Assembly: GCA_964627195.1 (NCBI GenBank)
Contig: CAZVJU010000032.1
Span: 1 to 13,015 of the forward strand
Reading direction: 5' to 3'
DNA from: CAZVJU01 sp964627195
Lineage (GTDB): Bacteria; Patescibacteriota; Microgenomatia; UBA8517
DNA: 13,015 bases
Shown: piece by piece, positions 1-5,150 of the stretch
Layout: the number at the start of each line of letters is the position of its first letter
Numbering within the stretch: position 1 is the stretch's first letter
Program-made: the position numbers and the translations under genes
Notes under the pieces: generated by a model
What the model was told of the DNA's origin: nothing
Database searches by the model: none
What the model saw: only the letters and a program-made list of their open reading frames with translations

Positions 1-1023
1 CACTACTCTCCCTCCCTCAGGCACTAATTCCTGAATTTCCTCTGGTGGTGCTGGAGTTGATGTTGGTTCAGAAGTTATCGTTTTGGTAGGTGTCGGGGTA
101 GGAGCTTTGGTTGACTCCACAGTCGGAGTCACACTCGGCGCAGCAGTTTGTGTTAATTGTGCTATCTCAGCAGGCGAAAGCTCTGCCCCTTGTGCCCTCC
201 CTGCCGTGAGAGCTATTAAACTGTCTATTATCGAGGGCGGTACTTCTTGATTTTTTTCATTTATACCCTCTTTTAATCCCGTCAATTTTTGCACCCTAGC
301 CGGATCATTCTCAGGAAGAGCAGTTGAAACAATTGAAACGTCACCAGTTGAGCTTCCCACATTAATATTCTCAACAACTAACCTCAAACCGGTACGTTGA
401 GCATTATCACTCTCAACTGGTCCAAGAGGAGCAAGTAGATCATACTCAAGTCTATCTCCTCCACTCGTTTCTCTAGCGTTTTTGATTAATGACCAAAGGA
501 GATAAAGATTAGCACCATCGGCTGCTTCATCATAGCGAGCCAAAGCTATTACCTTTTCTCCATTCACTAGTGTTACTTTTGCTGGAGACCACTTTAAATT
601 TGTAATAATATTATTTTCCCCATCTATTGGACTCATTGCGAAAATACTGTCTGGATCGTCATCAAATTCTCTTATAAATGTTACATTCCCTTGAGGAAGC
701 AAATTTTCATCACCTAAGACTTTTGTCACATTAGCCCAGCTAGCAACCGCCAAGTCTGCTTCTATTTGACGCATATGAATATAGTCGCTTTCTCTTGCTT
801 GTTCGCTTTCGTTAATAGCCTGTAGAGGAGGCGCCCCACATGCTGCTAAAGTTGCTGCCCCTGCCGTAAGGCCAGCAATTCCCAAAAATTGCCTTCTTGA
901 TAATGTAGGCTTTCGGGCAAGGAGTTGATCCCCAAACATCTCTCCCCCAACCGCCTGAGGGTTAAACAAATCAACAACAGGGTCGGAATTCTCGTGTTTA
1001 TTTTCTACTAATCTTTCGTTCAT
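1..1023 (-). CDS. Tat-exported lipoprotein, partial (3' end outside window)
   Basis: The reading frame is open from ATG at 1021-1023 down to base 1 without a stop, 341 codons, so the C-terminus lies outside the window. A 41-residue polar N-region precedes a twin-arginine motif, SRRQFLG (residues 42-48), a hydrophobic stretch and a lipobox LAAC with Cys62. Seen together, these predict export by the Tat system followed by lipid attachment at Cys62. A mixed domain of unknown fold follows (about 70-245), then a Thr/Pro-rich linker (about 296-327, with PTPTPTK), suggesting a second domain beyond the edge. The long cytoplasmic N-region before the RR motif is unusual. An AAGAAGGA tract lies just before the start, closer than normal for a Shine-Dalgarno site. 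I do not recognise the folded domain. Export mode is fairly sure; function is unknown. Confidence 0.8.
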   Translation of the reverse strand, partial: MNERLVENKHENSDPVVDLFNPQAVGGEMFGDQLLARKPTLSRRQFLGIAGLTAGAATLAACGAPPLQAINESEQARESDYIHMRQIEADLAVASWANVTKVLGDENLLPQGNVTFIREFDDDPDSIFAMSPIDGENNIITNLKWSPAKVTLVNGEKVIALARYDEAADGANLYLLWSLIKNARETSGGDRLEYDLLAPLGPVESDNAQRTGLRLVVENINVGSSTGDVSIVSTALPENDPARVQKLTGLKEGINEKNQEVPPSIIDSLIALTAGRAQGAELSPAEIAQLTQTAAPSVTPTVESTKAPTPTPTKTITSEPTSTPAPPEEIQELVPEGGRVV

Positions 1024-1051
1024 GATCCTTCTTCTTTATTCTTTCTTTTGC

Positions 1052-1079
1052 CTGACTTTTTTTAGGAAAAAAAAGTCAG
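1052..1079. other. A/T-rich inverted repeat just upstream of the lipoprotein gene
   Basis: CTGACTTTTTTT and AAAAAAAAGTCAG face each other across AGG. In RNA of the minus strand this hairpin lies between the terminator at 1091-1111 and the lipoprotein start. Together with the GTCAGAGGTCAG direct repeat beside it, it could act as an alternative fold in the leader. The role is inferred. Confidence 0.45.
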
Positions 1080-1086
1080 AGGTCAG

Positions 1087-1111
1087 AAAAAACCCTCCAT
1101 TTCGGAGGGTT
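1087..1111 (-). terminator. Intrinsic terminator within the lipoprotein leader
   Basis: Stem AACCCTCC / GGAGGGTT (8 bp) with a 5-base loop, followed on the minus strand by six T. It ends transcripts arriving from the toxin-like genes upstream. It also lies downstream of the extended -10 at 1251-1259, so transcripts started there would meet it before the lipoprotein start. No T-run follows on the plus strand, so it works in one direction. Confidence 0.75.
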
Positions 1112-1117
1112 AAAATC

Positions 1118-1171
1118 CTAAGGGTTTGTTAAACCCATAAATGACAGGATGAGTTTTCGTTTGAGTAACAT
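1118..1171 (-). CDS. Possible 17-residue leader peptide ORF
   Basis: ATG at 1169-1171 opens MLLKRKLILSFMGLTNP, ending at TAG right before the terminator stem. The last codons overlap a small hairpin (GGGTTT / AAACCC, 1122-1136). The position between a promoter and a terminator resembles an attenuator leader peptide. There is no clear Shine-Dalgarno site and no strong run of one amino acid (5 Leu of 17), so this may be chance. Confidence 0.2.
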   Translation of the reverse strand: MLLKRKLILSFMGLTNP

Positions 1172-1235
1172 TTATCTTACGCTTATTTTCTGTTATTAGT
1201 CTTACCGTCTTATAAAAACTATTTAAATTATAAAT

Positions 1236-1367
1236 TTAAATTACAACTGAATTATAGCACTTATCCACAACTTTTTCCATACCTATAGTTCTCAACGCAT
1301 TTAACAAATTAATATGATCTGCTAACAAATTTGTCAGCCACTCTGGATAGCCAAAAACGCCTCTCAA
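1236..1367 (-). CDS. Small hypothetical protein, 43 aa, TTG start
   Basis: A TTG at 1365-1367 follows AAAGGA with 8 bases of spacing, inside the last codons of the toxin-like gene, and opens 43 residues (begins MRGVFGYPEWLTNLLADHIN, ends YNSVVI). The composition is protein-like: aromatic residues near the N-terminus and an amphipathic Leu-rich middle (residues 11-25). Its start lies only three bases beyond the neighbouring stop codon, so it would be translated together with that gene. I recognise no family. It could also be a remnant. The promoter hexamer at 1251-1256 and a DnaA-box-like site overlap its 3' part. Confidence 0.35.
   Translation of the reverse strand: MRGVFGYPEWLTNLLADHINLLNALRTIGMEKVVDKCYNSVVI
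1251..1259 (-). promoter_or_regulatory. Extended -10 promoter (TGCTATAAT) for the lipoprotein leader
   Basis: On the minus strand TGCTATAAT matches an extended -10 element exactly. No good -35 is visible, as expected for this class. Initiation near 1244 would give a leader of about 220 bases before the lipoprotein start, containing the short ORF and the terminator. Confidence 0.45.
1261..1269 (+). promoter_or_regulatory. Isolated DnaA-box-like 9-mer
   Basis: TTATCCACA is a perfect match to the strong DnaA box. A second perfect match in the other orientation is at 11415-11423. Both stand alone without an AT-rich unwinding region or neighbouring boxes, so this is not evidence of an origin. Confidence 0.2.
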
Positions 1368-1369
1368 AA

Positions 1370-2032
1370 TTACTTTCCTTTAATCATATCAAGCTGGAAT
1401 TTTTTAACCTCTGCAAATATTTTTTCTTTTGCCTCTTCCCAAGAAAAATTCGGGTCTAGAGTTCTGATTTGGCGTTTATATTTTTCAATCTCGGCGTCTT
1501 CAAAATATATTAAAGCGCGAAGAATTAACATTTCCTGATAGCCGGGATATTTTTCCAAAGTGAAATTGACAATTTCACCCAAAGAATAACTCTCTAAAAG
1601 ATAGTACATGTCTATAAAGTCTCTCTTAGTTCCTCTTTGTACTATTGCGGCAATTTTCATAGCCGCAATATCTTTTATTGAAGCGATGTAAATCTCTTTT
1701 AATTTAAATAGTTGATCAAGTAAAACATAATGATAATAAAAAAATGAAAGTTCAGTTTCCCCTATTTTTACCCTAAGTGTGTCTTCTTCCTGGAAGAGAA
1801 ATTCCAACCTCGGGAACTCTTCTTGAAGTGTTTCAGATAATTTTAAAGCGTCAAAATGGTTCTTTGAATAAAAATCGAAATCAATTGAAGTTCTGTGTCC
1901 TATCTGTAGCGCTAAAGCAGTACCGCCGGCCAAGTAAAAATTGCTAGAAGGAAGTCTAAGATGATTGAGAATATCAAGCTGATTCTTATTTAGTACTTCA
2001 AGATGCAGAACTAGTTTTGTAGAAATTTTCAT
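1370..2032 (-). CDS. AbiEii/AbiGii-type nucleotidyltransferase toxin-like protein
   Basis: 220 residues. The N-terminal third carries the family signature FYLAGGTALALQIGHR (32-47) followed by S-I-D-F-D-F (49-54), where the GG-T and D-x-D residues form the nucleotidyltransferase active site. A later block, SIKDIAAMKIAAIVQRG (118-134) then KRDFIDMYYLLE, is the conserved C-terminal helical part of this family. Relatives are toxins of type IV toxin-antitoxin or phage-defence pairs that modify nucleic acids or nucleotides. The gene overlaps the upstream 114-residue gene by 35 bases, a typical two-gene arrangement with coupled translation. The start ATG is at 2030-2032 with only a weak ribosome site. 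All key motifs look intact. Toxin activity here is inferred from the family. Confidence 0.85.
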   Translation of the reverse strand: MKISTKLVLHLEVLNKNQLDILNHLRLPSSNFYLAGGTALALQIGHRTSIDFDFYSKNHFDALKLSETLQEEFPRLEFLFQEEDTLRVKIGETELSFFYYHYVLLDQLFKLKEIYIASIKDIAAMKIAAIVQRGTKRDFIDMYYLLESYSLGEIVNFTLEKYPGYQEMLILRALIYFEDAEIEKYKRQIRTLDPNFSWEEAKEKIFAEVKKFQLDMIKGK

Positions 2033-2342
2033 AGAGCTTAGTATTAGCTATTGGATCAAGATTGGCTATTGCCATTTCAAAGTCAGTTTTAGATATTTCA
2101 ATTTCTAAAATATGCTTCCAATAAAAAAGGCTTCTTTTTAACCATACCCCTCTAATAGGATTAGTAATAGATTCCTTTATCTCCCAATCTTTATAATTTT
2201 CAAATACCCATTTGATTGCCTGCTTATCCCCAAGATTGAGTATCTGGGTAATAATCTCCTTTTTCATTTCTTTATCACTTTTGGAAATTTGGGATAAATC
2301 ATAGGAAGCTAGATATGGTTGCAGAAATTTAGGAAGAAACAT
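1998..2342 (-). CDS. Probable antitoxin-like partner of the AbiEii-type protein
   Basis: 114 residues, mostly helical and Trp-rich, with the pattern LPKFLQPYLASYDLSQI, then ILNLGDKQAIKWVFENY and NPIRGVWLKRSLFYWKHIL (62-80). This resembles the small proteins (DUF6922-like, from memory) usually encoded just upstream of AbiEii-type toxins. The 3' end overlaps the toxin gene by 35 bases in another frame, which couples their translation. The start ATG at 2340-2342 has no Shine-Dalgarno site, and TATAAT lies 9 bases upstream, so the message may start almost at the codon. No classic HTH is visible. The antitoxin role is inferred from position. Confidence 0.6.
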   Translation of the reverse strand: MFLPKFLQPYLASYDLSQISKSDKEMKKEIITQILNLGDKQAIKWVFENYKDWEIKESITNPIRGVWLKRSLFYWKHILEIEISKTDFEMAIANLDPIANTKLYENFYKTSSAS

Positions 2343-2351
2343 ATTAATATT

Positions 2352-2357
2352 ATTATA
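2352..2357 (-). promoter_or_regulatory. -10 hexamer for the toxin-antitoxin-like operon
   Basis: A perfect TATAAT on the minus strand, 9 bases before the ATG at 2342. No convincing -35 is seen. The 5' leader would be only about 2-3 bases. Confidence 0.45.
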
Positions 2358-2384
2358 CTACTTTTCTGATTTAAGAAGCTGGGC

Positions 2385-2906
2385 TTATTGACCACAATCT
2401 GAAGCTGACAGTGCAATGGAGTGTACCCTAAGGGTATCACCTACCATAGAGGAAAACACTACTATATATCCGTTTTGAGGAATTTTGCCGATTAGAGTTT
2501 CGGCATTATAGACCTTAACACTCTTAATTTGATTGTAGTCAAGCTCAGTTGCATTCTCTAATGGTTGATTAGTACAATTCACTGCTATTTCGTCAGTGCT
2601 TAATGGCAGCTGAAATGTATCTGTCCCATCTTTATAATAGATAGTAGCATTTGCAATCTTTTGGAAATTGCCTTTTGAAACTTCCTTTGTTCCTATTTTA
2701 ACTGTAGTTGTAGGCTCCCGATAGCCAACATCACCTTTTTTGATTGCTGCTGAGGGGGTTATTTCAGCCTTCTCTTCTGATTTATCTTTACTAACAAAAA
2801 AATAATAATAAGCAAAGCCCCCAATAGCCAATACCAATACTATTACTAATATTAAAACAATCCTTATATTTCCCTTATCTCTTCTCGTCTCCATAGTACT
2901 AATCAA
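2385..2906 (-). CDS. Membrane-anchored hypothetical protein
   Basis: 173 residues from a TTG at 2904-2906; an ATG four codons later (2892-2894) is the alternative. AAGGAT lies 12 bases before the TTG, and nothing useful precedes the ATG. A charged N-terminus (METRRDKGN) is followed by one transmembrane helix (about 17-38, VLILVIVLVLAIGGFAYYYF), a charged linker (KDKSEEKAE) and an extracytoplasmic domain of about 120 residues with two Cys (111 and 171). Beta-rich stretches such as ATIYYKDGTDTFQLPL and GYIVVFSS suggest a small beta fold. The single-anchor layout is clear. I do not recognise the domain. It lies 42 bases downstream of nothing co-oriented except the GreA-like gene 81 bases upstream. 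Confidence 0.7.
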   Translation of the reverse strand: MISTMETRRDKGNIRIVLILVIVLVLAIGGFAYYYFFVSKDKSEEKAEITPSAAIKKGDVGYREPTTTVKIGTKEVSKGNFQKIANATIYYKDGTDTFQLPLSTDEIAVNCTNQPLENATELDYNQIKSVKVYNAETLIGKIPQNGYIVVFSSMVGDTLRVHSIALSASDCGQ

Positions 2907-2920
2907 TTAACATTAAGATC

Positions 2921-2939
2921 CTTGAAGACTTTTTTCAAG
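2921..2939. other. Small inverted repeat between the GreA-like gene and the anchored protein gene
   Basis: CTTGAA and TTCAAG flank a 7-base loop, 15 bases before the TTG start at 2906. The plus strand has a run of six T inside the loop and right arm rather than after it, so it is a poor terminator. It may influence translation of the anchored protein. Confidence 0.25.
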
Positions 2940-2987
2940 TACCAGAGTTTTTATGACATATAAACTCGTAAATTAATATATATATTA

Positions 2988-3446
2988 TCAGTCAATTGCC
3001 ATAATTCTTCCTGAAAAGGATCTTCTACCGCCGGCATTTTCCAACTCGTAGCCAAAATTATCACCAACTTTTTTTCCCATAATTGCCGAGCCCAGAGGTG
3101 ACCTTTCCGATACAAACAAAAATCTTGTAACCTTGACCGCATTGTCAACCAGATAGAAATCTAATCGGCTGGCGTCGGCATATTCTATTTCTATATGGCT
3201 GCCGGGTTTTACAATTTGGGCCAAGGCAATATCGGCCTCACTAATTTCTTTTTTTAAATTTTCTAGGCGGGCAACATAGCTTGCCGCTAAACTCGCTGCA
3301 TTTTGGGCATGATATTTGTCTCCCGATTGTGACGGTCCTGTAACGACAAATTTTGAAGCTTCATCGGTTTTTATGGCGTTAAGCCTGGCTCTCATGATCT
3401 CACCCTCCAAAAAATCCAGTATCATTTTTTTCTTTTCAGCAATCAT
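2988..3446 (-). CDS. GreA/GreB-like transcription factor lacking the acidic tip
   Basis: 152 residues, close to GreA length. The C-terminal half carries the Gre-type FKBP-like signature: SERSPLGSAIMGKKVGD (113-129) and a closing SGRIMAID. The N-terminal half is a predicted helical hairpin or coiled coil (about 5-25 and 45-72) with SGDKYHAQNAA at the turn. In true GreA the tip reads GDLSEN and its Asp/Glu pair supports RNA cleavage in the RNA polymerase secondary channel; here the Glu is absent and only one Asp remains. Similar SAGDKYE-type tips occur in a GreA-like family of Bacteroidota, from memory. It probably binds RNA polymerase but may not stimulate cleavage. A promoter (TTGTGG-17-TATAAT) lies about 80 bases upstream. 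Confidence 0.75.
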   Translation of the reverse strand: MIAEKKKMILDFLEGEIMRARLNAIKTDEASKFVVTGPSQSGDKYHAQNAASLAASYVARLENLKKEISEADIALAQIVKPGSHIEIEYADASRLDFYLVDNAVKVTRFLFVSERSPLGSAIMGKKVGDNFGYELENAGGRRSFSGRIMAID

Positions 3447-3528
3447 AATGGTAAAGTTGTTAGAAATTGTAAAGTTATCAGAGATTTCAAAGCATCCTCA
3501 GATTTTAAACTTATTACACCCAAATAGT

Positions 3529-3557
3529 ATTATACCCAAAGCTATCACTTCCCACAA
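3529..3557 (-). promoter_or_regulatory. Promoter of the GreA-like gene
   Basis: Minus strand TTGTGG (3552-3557), 17 bases, TATAAT (3529-3534): a perfect -10 with ideal spacing. Its -35 abuts and overlaps the left arm of the palindrome around repeat copy 1 (3555-3609), so whatever binds that repeat could control this promoter. Confidence 0.6.
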
Positions 3558-3609
3558 TTTACGTTTGTTAATTTTGCGACGATCGTTGGTAATTTGTCAA
3601 ACGTAATTG
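3555..3609. repeat. Extended palindrome enclosing copy 1 of the 39-bp repeat
   Basis: CAATTTACGTTTG (3555-3567) faces CAAACGTAATTG (3598-3609); apart from one extra T the 12-bp arms are exact complements. The interior is itself an imperfect dyad centred on ACGATCGT. Copy 2 lacks these outer flanks. The element covers the last codons and stop of the PaaX-like gene and ends at the -35 of the GreA-like gene. It could be a protein-binding site or a recombination/cruciform site. Confidence 0.6.
3564..3602 (+). repeat. 39-bp perfect direct repeat, copy 1
   Basis: Identical base for base to 4369-4407. It starts TTTGTTAATTTTGCGACGA and ends GGTAATTTGTCAAAC. Its two halves are imperfect complements (13 of 19 positions). 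On the minus strand it begins GTTTGACA, which supplies the last Val codon and the TGA stop of the PaaX-like gene as well as a consensus -35 TTGACA. Confidence 0.9.
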
Positions 3610-4358
3610 TTAAAAATCTTCCGTGCTTTTACCCCAACCCAGGTCTCTGAAAGAAATTCTTTTGGCAAAAGCGGATCTTTCGACAAAGTATCAAGAAATT
3701 TAACTTTAGCGCTCTGAAGAAAATTCTCCCTCTGTTTATCCTTCAGTCGAAGAGATTTTCTCAGTAAACGAACTGCTTTCTTATACCCCCTGTTTATTCT
3801 CTCTAATTTCCAAACTCTTCTTGCCAAGCTTTTTATATCACCAGCTAAAACTTTTCTCGCTGATAAAACGAAAACCATCTCTTCCAAATGGTATGCTAAA
3901 AGAAATTCTCTTATATCTTCTTCAAAATGATATGGTGAAATCCATACTGATTTTTGCAACATCCCGAATCCAATTTCGGACAGTTTGTTTCTCAGCGAAT
4001 CTCTTATGGCTCTATAACTCTCGGGAATATCAAATGAAACAACCATAAAATAGCCATCCCACTTCTTAGCCTGCATGAAGAGAGGAAAACGCCGTTTAAA
4101 CACTACTTCCCCTTTTGAAGTAAGTTGAAGGTAAACTTTACCGCTACTTCCAACAACTTTTTCAATATCTCCAGTCGAAAGCATTTTAGAAACTGCCGTT
4201 ACGTAACTTACGCGCTTGTATTTCCTAGGTACAAATCCATACATATTTTTCATTGCGGAAGGCATAGCACCAAATCCAAGTCTCAGTGAATCAATAAAGT
4301 CACCACCTAAAGCAGCGGAGATAAGAATGTAGTCTCGAAGTCTCAATAGTTTCCCCAT
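3597..4358 (-). CDS. PaaX-family/Cas2-like DNA-binding protein
   Basis: 253 residues. The N-terminal part (about 1-95) resembles a winged-helix regulator domain, with a basic turn PRKYKRVSYVTAVSKML. The middle (100-180) has the ferredoxin-like pattern shared by PaaX and Cas2: WDGYFMVVSFDIPESYR, with Asp110 where Cas2 has its catalytic Asp, then KLSEIGFGMLQKSVWISPY. The C-terminal part contains DPLLPKEFLSETWVG (228-242), typical of the PaaX C-terminal domain. Known relatives are transcription repressors; the Cas2 fold binds DNA repeat ends. The gene sits between two identical 39-bp repeats: one ends 10 bases before its ATG, and the other encodes its final codon and stop. No Shine-Dalgarno site is seen. 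It may control itself through the repeats or be the payload of a repeat-bounded cassette. The family call is firm; the role is open. Confidence 0.8.
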   Translation of the reverse strand: MGKLLRLRDYILISAALGGDFIDSLRLGFGAMPSAMKNMYGFVPRKYKRVSYVTAVSKMLSTGDIEKVVGSSGKVYLQLTSKGEVVFKRRFPLFMQAKKWDGYFMVVSFDIPESYRAIRDSLRNKLSEIGFGMLQKSVWISPYHFEEDIREFLLAYHLEEMVFVLSARKVLAGDIKSLARRVWKLERINRGYKKAVRLLRKSLRLKDKQRENFLQSAKVKFLDTLSKDPLLPKEFLSETWVGVKARKIFNNYV

Positions 4359-4368
4359 AAGTATTAGC

Positions 4369-4407
4369 TTTGTTAATTTTGCGACGATCGTTGGTAATTT
4401 GTCAAAC
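4369..4407 (+). repeat. 39-bp perfect direct repeat, copy 2
   Basis: Identical to 3564-3602, same orientation, 805 bases away start to start. On the minus strand it lies 10 bases upstream of the PaaX-like ATG and contains a consensus -35 (TTGACA). No good -10 stands at the usual distance, so the exact promoter is unclear. The imperfect dyad makes it a plausible operator. Confidence 0.9.
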
Positions 4408-4421
4408 AGGAAAAAATAAAC

Positions 4422-4446
4422 AACCGAGGGTTAAGAACCCTCGGTT
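4422..4446. terminator. Intrinsic terminator hairpin
   Basis: A perfect 11-bp stem, AACCGAGGGTT / AACCCTCGGTT, with loop AAG. On the plus strand it is followed by TTTTCTT; on the minus strand by GTTTATTTTTT after the stem. It likely ends minus-strand transcription from the HTH gene region before the repeat-bounded PaaX-like gene, and could act in both directions. Confidence 0.75.
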
Positions 4447-4456
4447 TTCTTGCCAA

Positions 4457-4566
4457 GGCTCGAAGAGCCTGCCTGCCGGCAAGGCAGGTTTGTTCACTGC
4501 TTCGCTTCATCCGTGGAATAAGCAGAGCTTGCTGCTTCGCAGTAAAATTCCACGGTTTTCGCGAAG
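4457..4566. repeat. Cluster of GC-rich palindromes (REP/MITE-like)
   Basis: Three structures lie in a row. GGCTC-GAA-GAGCC is at 4457-4469. The near-palindrome CCTGCCTGCCGGCAAGGCAGG is at 4468-4488. A nested element has outer arms CCGTGGAAT (4511-4519) and ATTCCACGG (4547-4555) with AGCAG/CTGCT and CTGC-TTC-GCAG inside. TTCGCGAA ends the cluster, and TGCTTCGC occurs twice. Open frames here read LPAGKAG or CLAGRQA, a product of the palindrome rather than of selection. From memory, such GCCTGCCGGC palindromes are dispersed in Patescibacteria genomes. No transposase is nearby. Confidence 0.6.
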
Positions 4567-4662
4567 TTTGAATAAATCGGTTAGCAACACGAGGCGGCAT
4601 TATTTTAAAAGCTGTACTTTTAATGAGGCGTCAATTATTTGATCGAGGCACCGACAAAGATG

Positions 4663-4867
4663 TTATTCTTCTTTTACCTGTATCCCCATAGCCATATAAC
4701 CGTTTCCTTTCTTTTGCGCGAAGCGAGACAAGAAAGAGGCTAACTTTCTTTTTCTTGAATACCCAAAAGCCACAATACCACCTCTTTCTTAGCGTGAAAC
4801 GCCAAGAAGGAAGTCATTCATCCTTAGCCTGTATTCCGAGCAACCATAAAACCGCTTCCTTCTTATA
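4663..4867 (-). repeat. Tandem array: HTH gene 3' end plus two decayed copies
   Basis: The last codons of the HTH gene (KKEAVLWLLGIQAKDE-stop, 4814-4867) recur downstream as KKEVVLWLLGIQEKES-stop (stop 4740-4742). They recur again as a frameshifted copy reading QKKGNGYMAMGIQVKEE-stop (stop 4663-4665). Stop-to-stop distances are 74 and 77 bases, a period of about 75. The copies lack the HTH part and have no start. The two linkers form hairpins of the same design: CTTTCTT, a CGC/GCG or GCGT/ACGC stem, a GAA triloop, then AAGAARG (4707-4736 and 4784-4810). Confidence 0.7.
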
Positions 4868-5038
4868 CCGCCTGTCACCTCTGGAATTGATGCGAATTGC
4901 CGGAAGTTTTCCCCTTTTCCCCCATCGCTTAATAGTTAACGGTGACACTCGGAGCAGTTCTGCTACTTCTTTAACGGTTAGAAGATCAGGAAGATCAGCT
5001 AGTTTTAATTTTATATTATTAACTTTCCTGTCAGGCAT
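4814..5038 (-). CDS. Excisionase/MerR-type HTH DNA-binding protein
   Basis: 74 residues. The core LLTVKEVAELLRVSPLTIKR (19-38) with WGKRGKLPAIRI and RRYKKEAVLWLL is the standard HTH_17/excisionase domain: two helices for DNA contact, then a wing ending in a short helix. Proteins of this size act as recombination directionality factors or small regulators; which applies cannot be told, since no integrase is in view. The start ATG (5036-5038) has no Shine-Dalgarno site, and TAGAAT lies 8 bases upstream, so the message is probably leaderless. Two degenerate copies of its 3' end follow in tandem. A second protein with the same HTH type is at 9925-11277. Confidence 0.85.
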   Translation of the reverse strand: MPDRKVNNIKLKLADLPDLLTVKEVAELLRVSPLTIKRWGKRGKLPAIRINSRGDRRYKKEAVLWLLGIQAKDE

Positions 5039-5046
5039 TTGTTACT

Positions 5047-5052
5047 ATTCTA
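5047..5052 (-). promoter_or_regulatory. -10 hexamer (TAGAAT) for the HTH gene
   Basis: TAGAAT on the minus strand, 8 bases before the ATG at 5038; one mismatch to consensus. No good -35 is seen. It would give a leaderless or nearly leaderless message. Confidence 0.35.
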
Positions 5053-5100
5053 AGTACTTTGATACACTTTCGAAGCTAAGTTACTACCTCAACTAATCAC

Positions 5101-5129
5101 AAGGTATCAAAACACATCTAGTGTGTCAA
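5101..5129 (-). promoter_or_regulatory. Second promoter with operator-like palindrome upstream of the HTH gene
   Basis: A perfect -35 TTGACA (5124-5129) with 17-base spacing to a weak -10 TACCTT (5101-5106). The spacer holds ACACA-TCTAG-TGTGT (5112-5126), a perfect 5-bp inverted repeat overlapping the -35, a classic repressor position. Autoregulation by the small HTH protein is a reasonable guess. Confidence 0.4.
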
Positions 5130-5150
5130 GGAGTATTTTGACTGTAAAGT

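Noticed and set aside
3564..4407. CRISPR array from two palindromic 39-bp repeats next to a Cas2-like protein
   Set aside because: Only two copies, separated by a 766-base coding gene; no spacers, no other cas gene.
3564..4407. Integron cassette with attC sites
   Set aside because: The repeats lack the RYYYAAC and GTTRRRY core sites, and no integrase is in view.
4370..4642. Open frames on both strands (4370-4642 plus, 4373-4600 minus)
   Set aside because: They are created by the GC-rich palindromes and the direct repeat; the peptides show LPAGKAG/CLAGRQA repeat-derived strings and no coding character.
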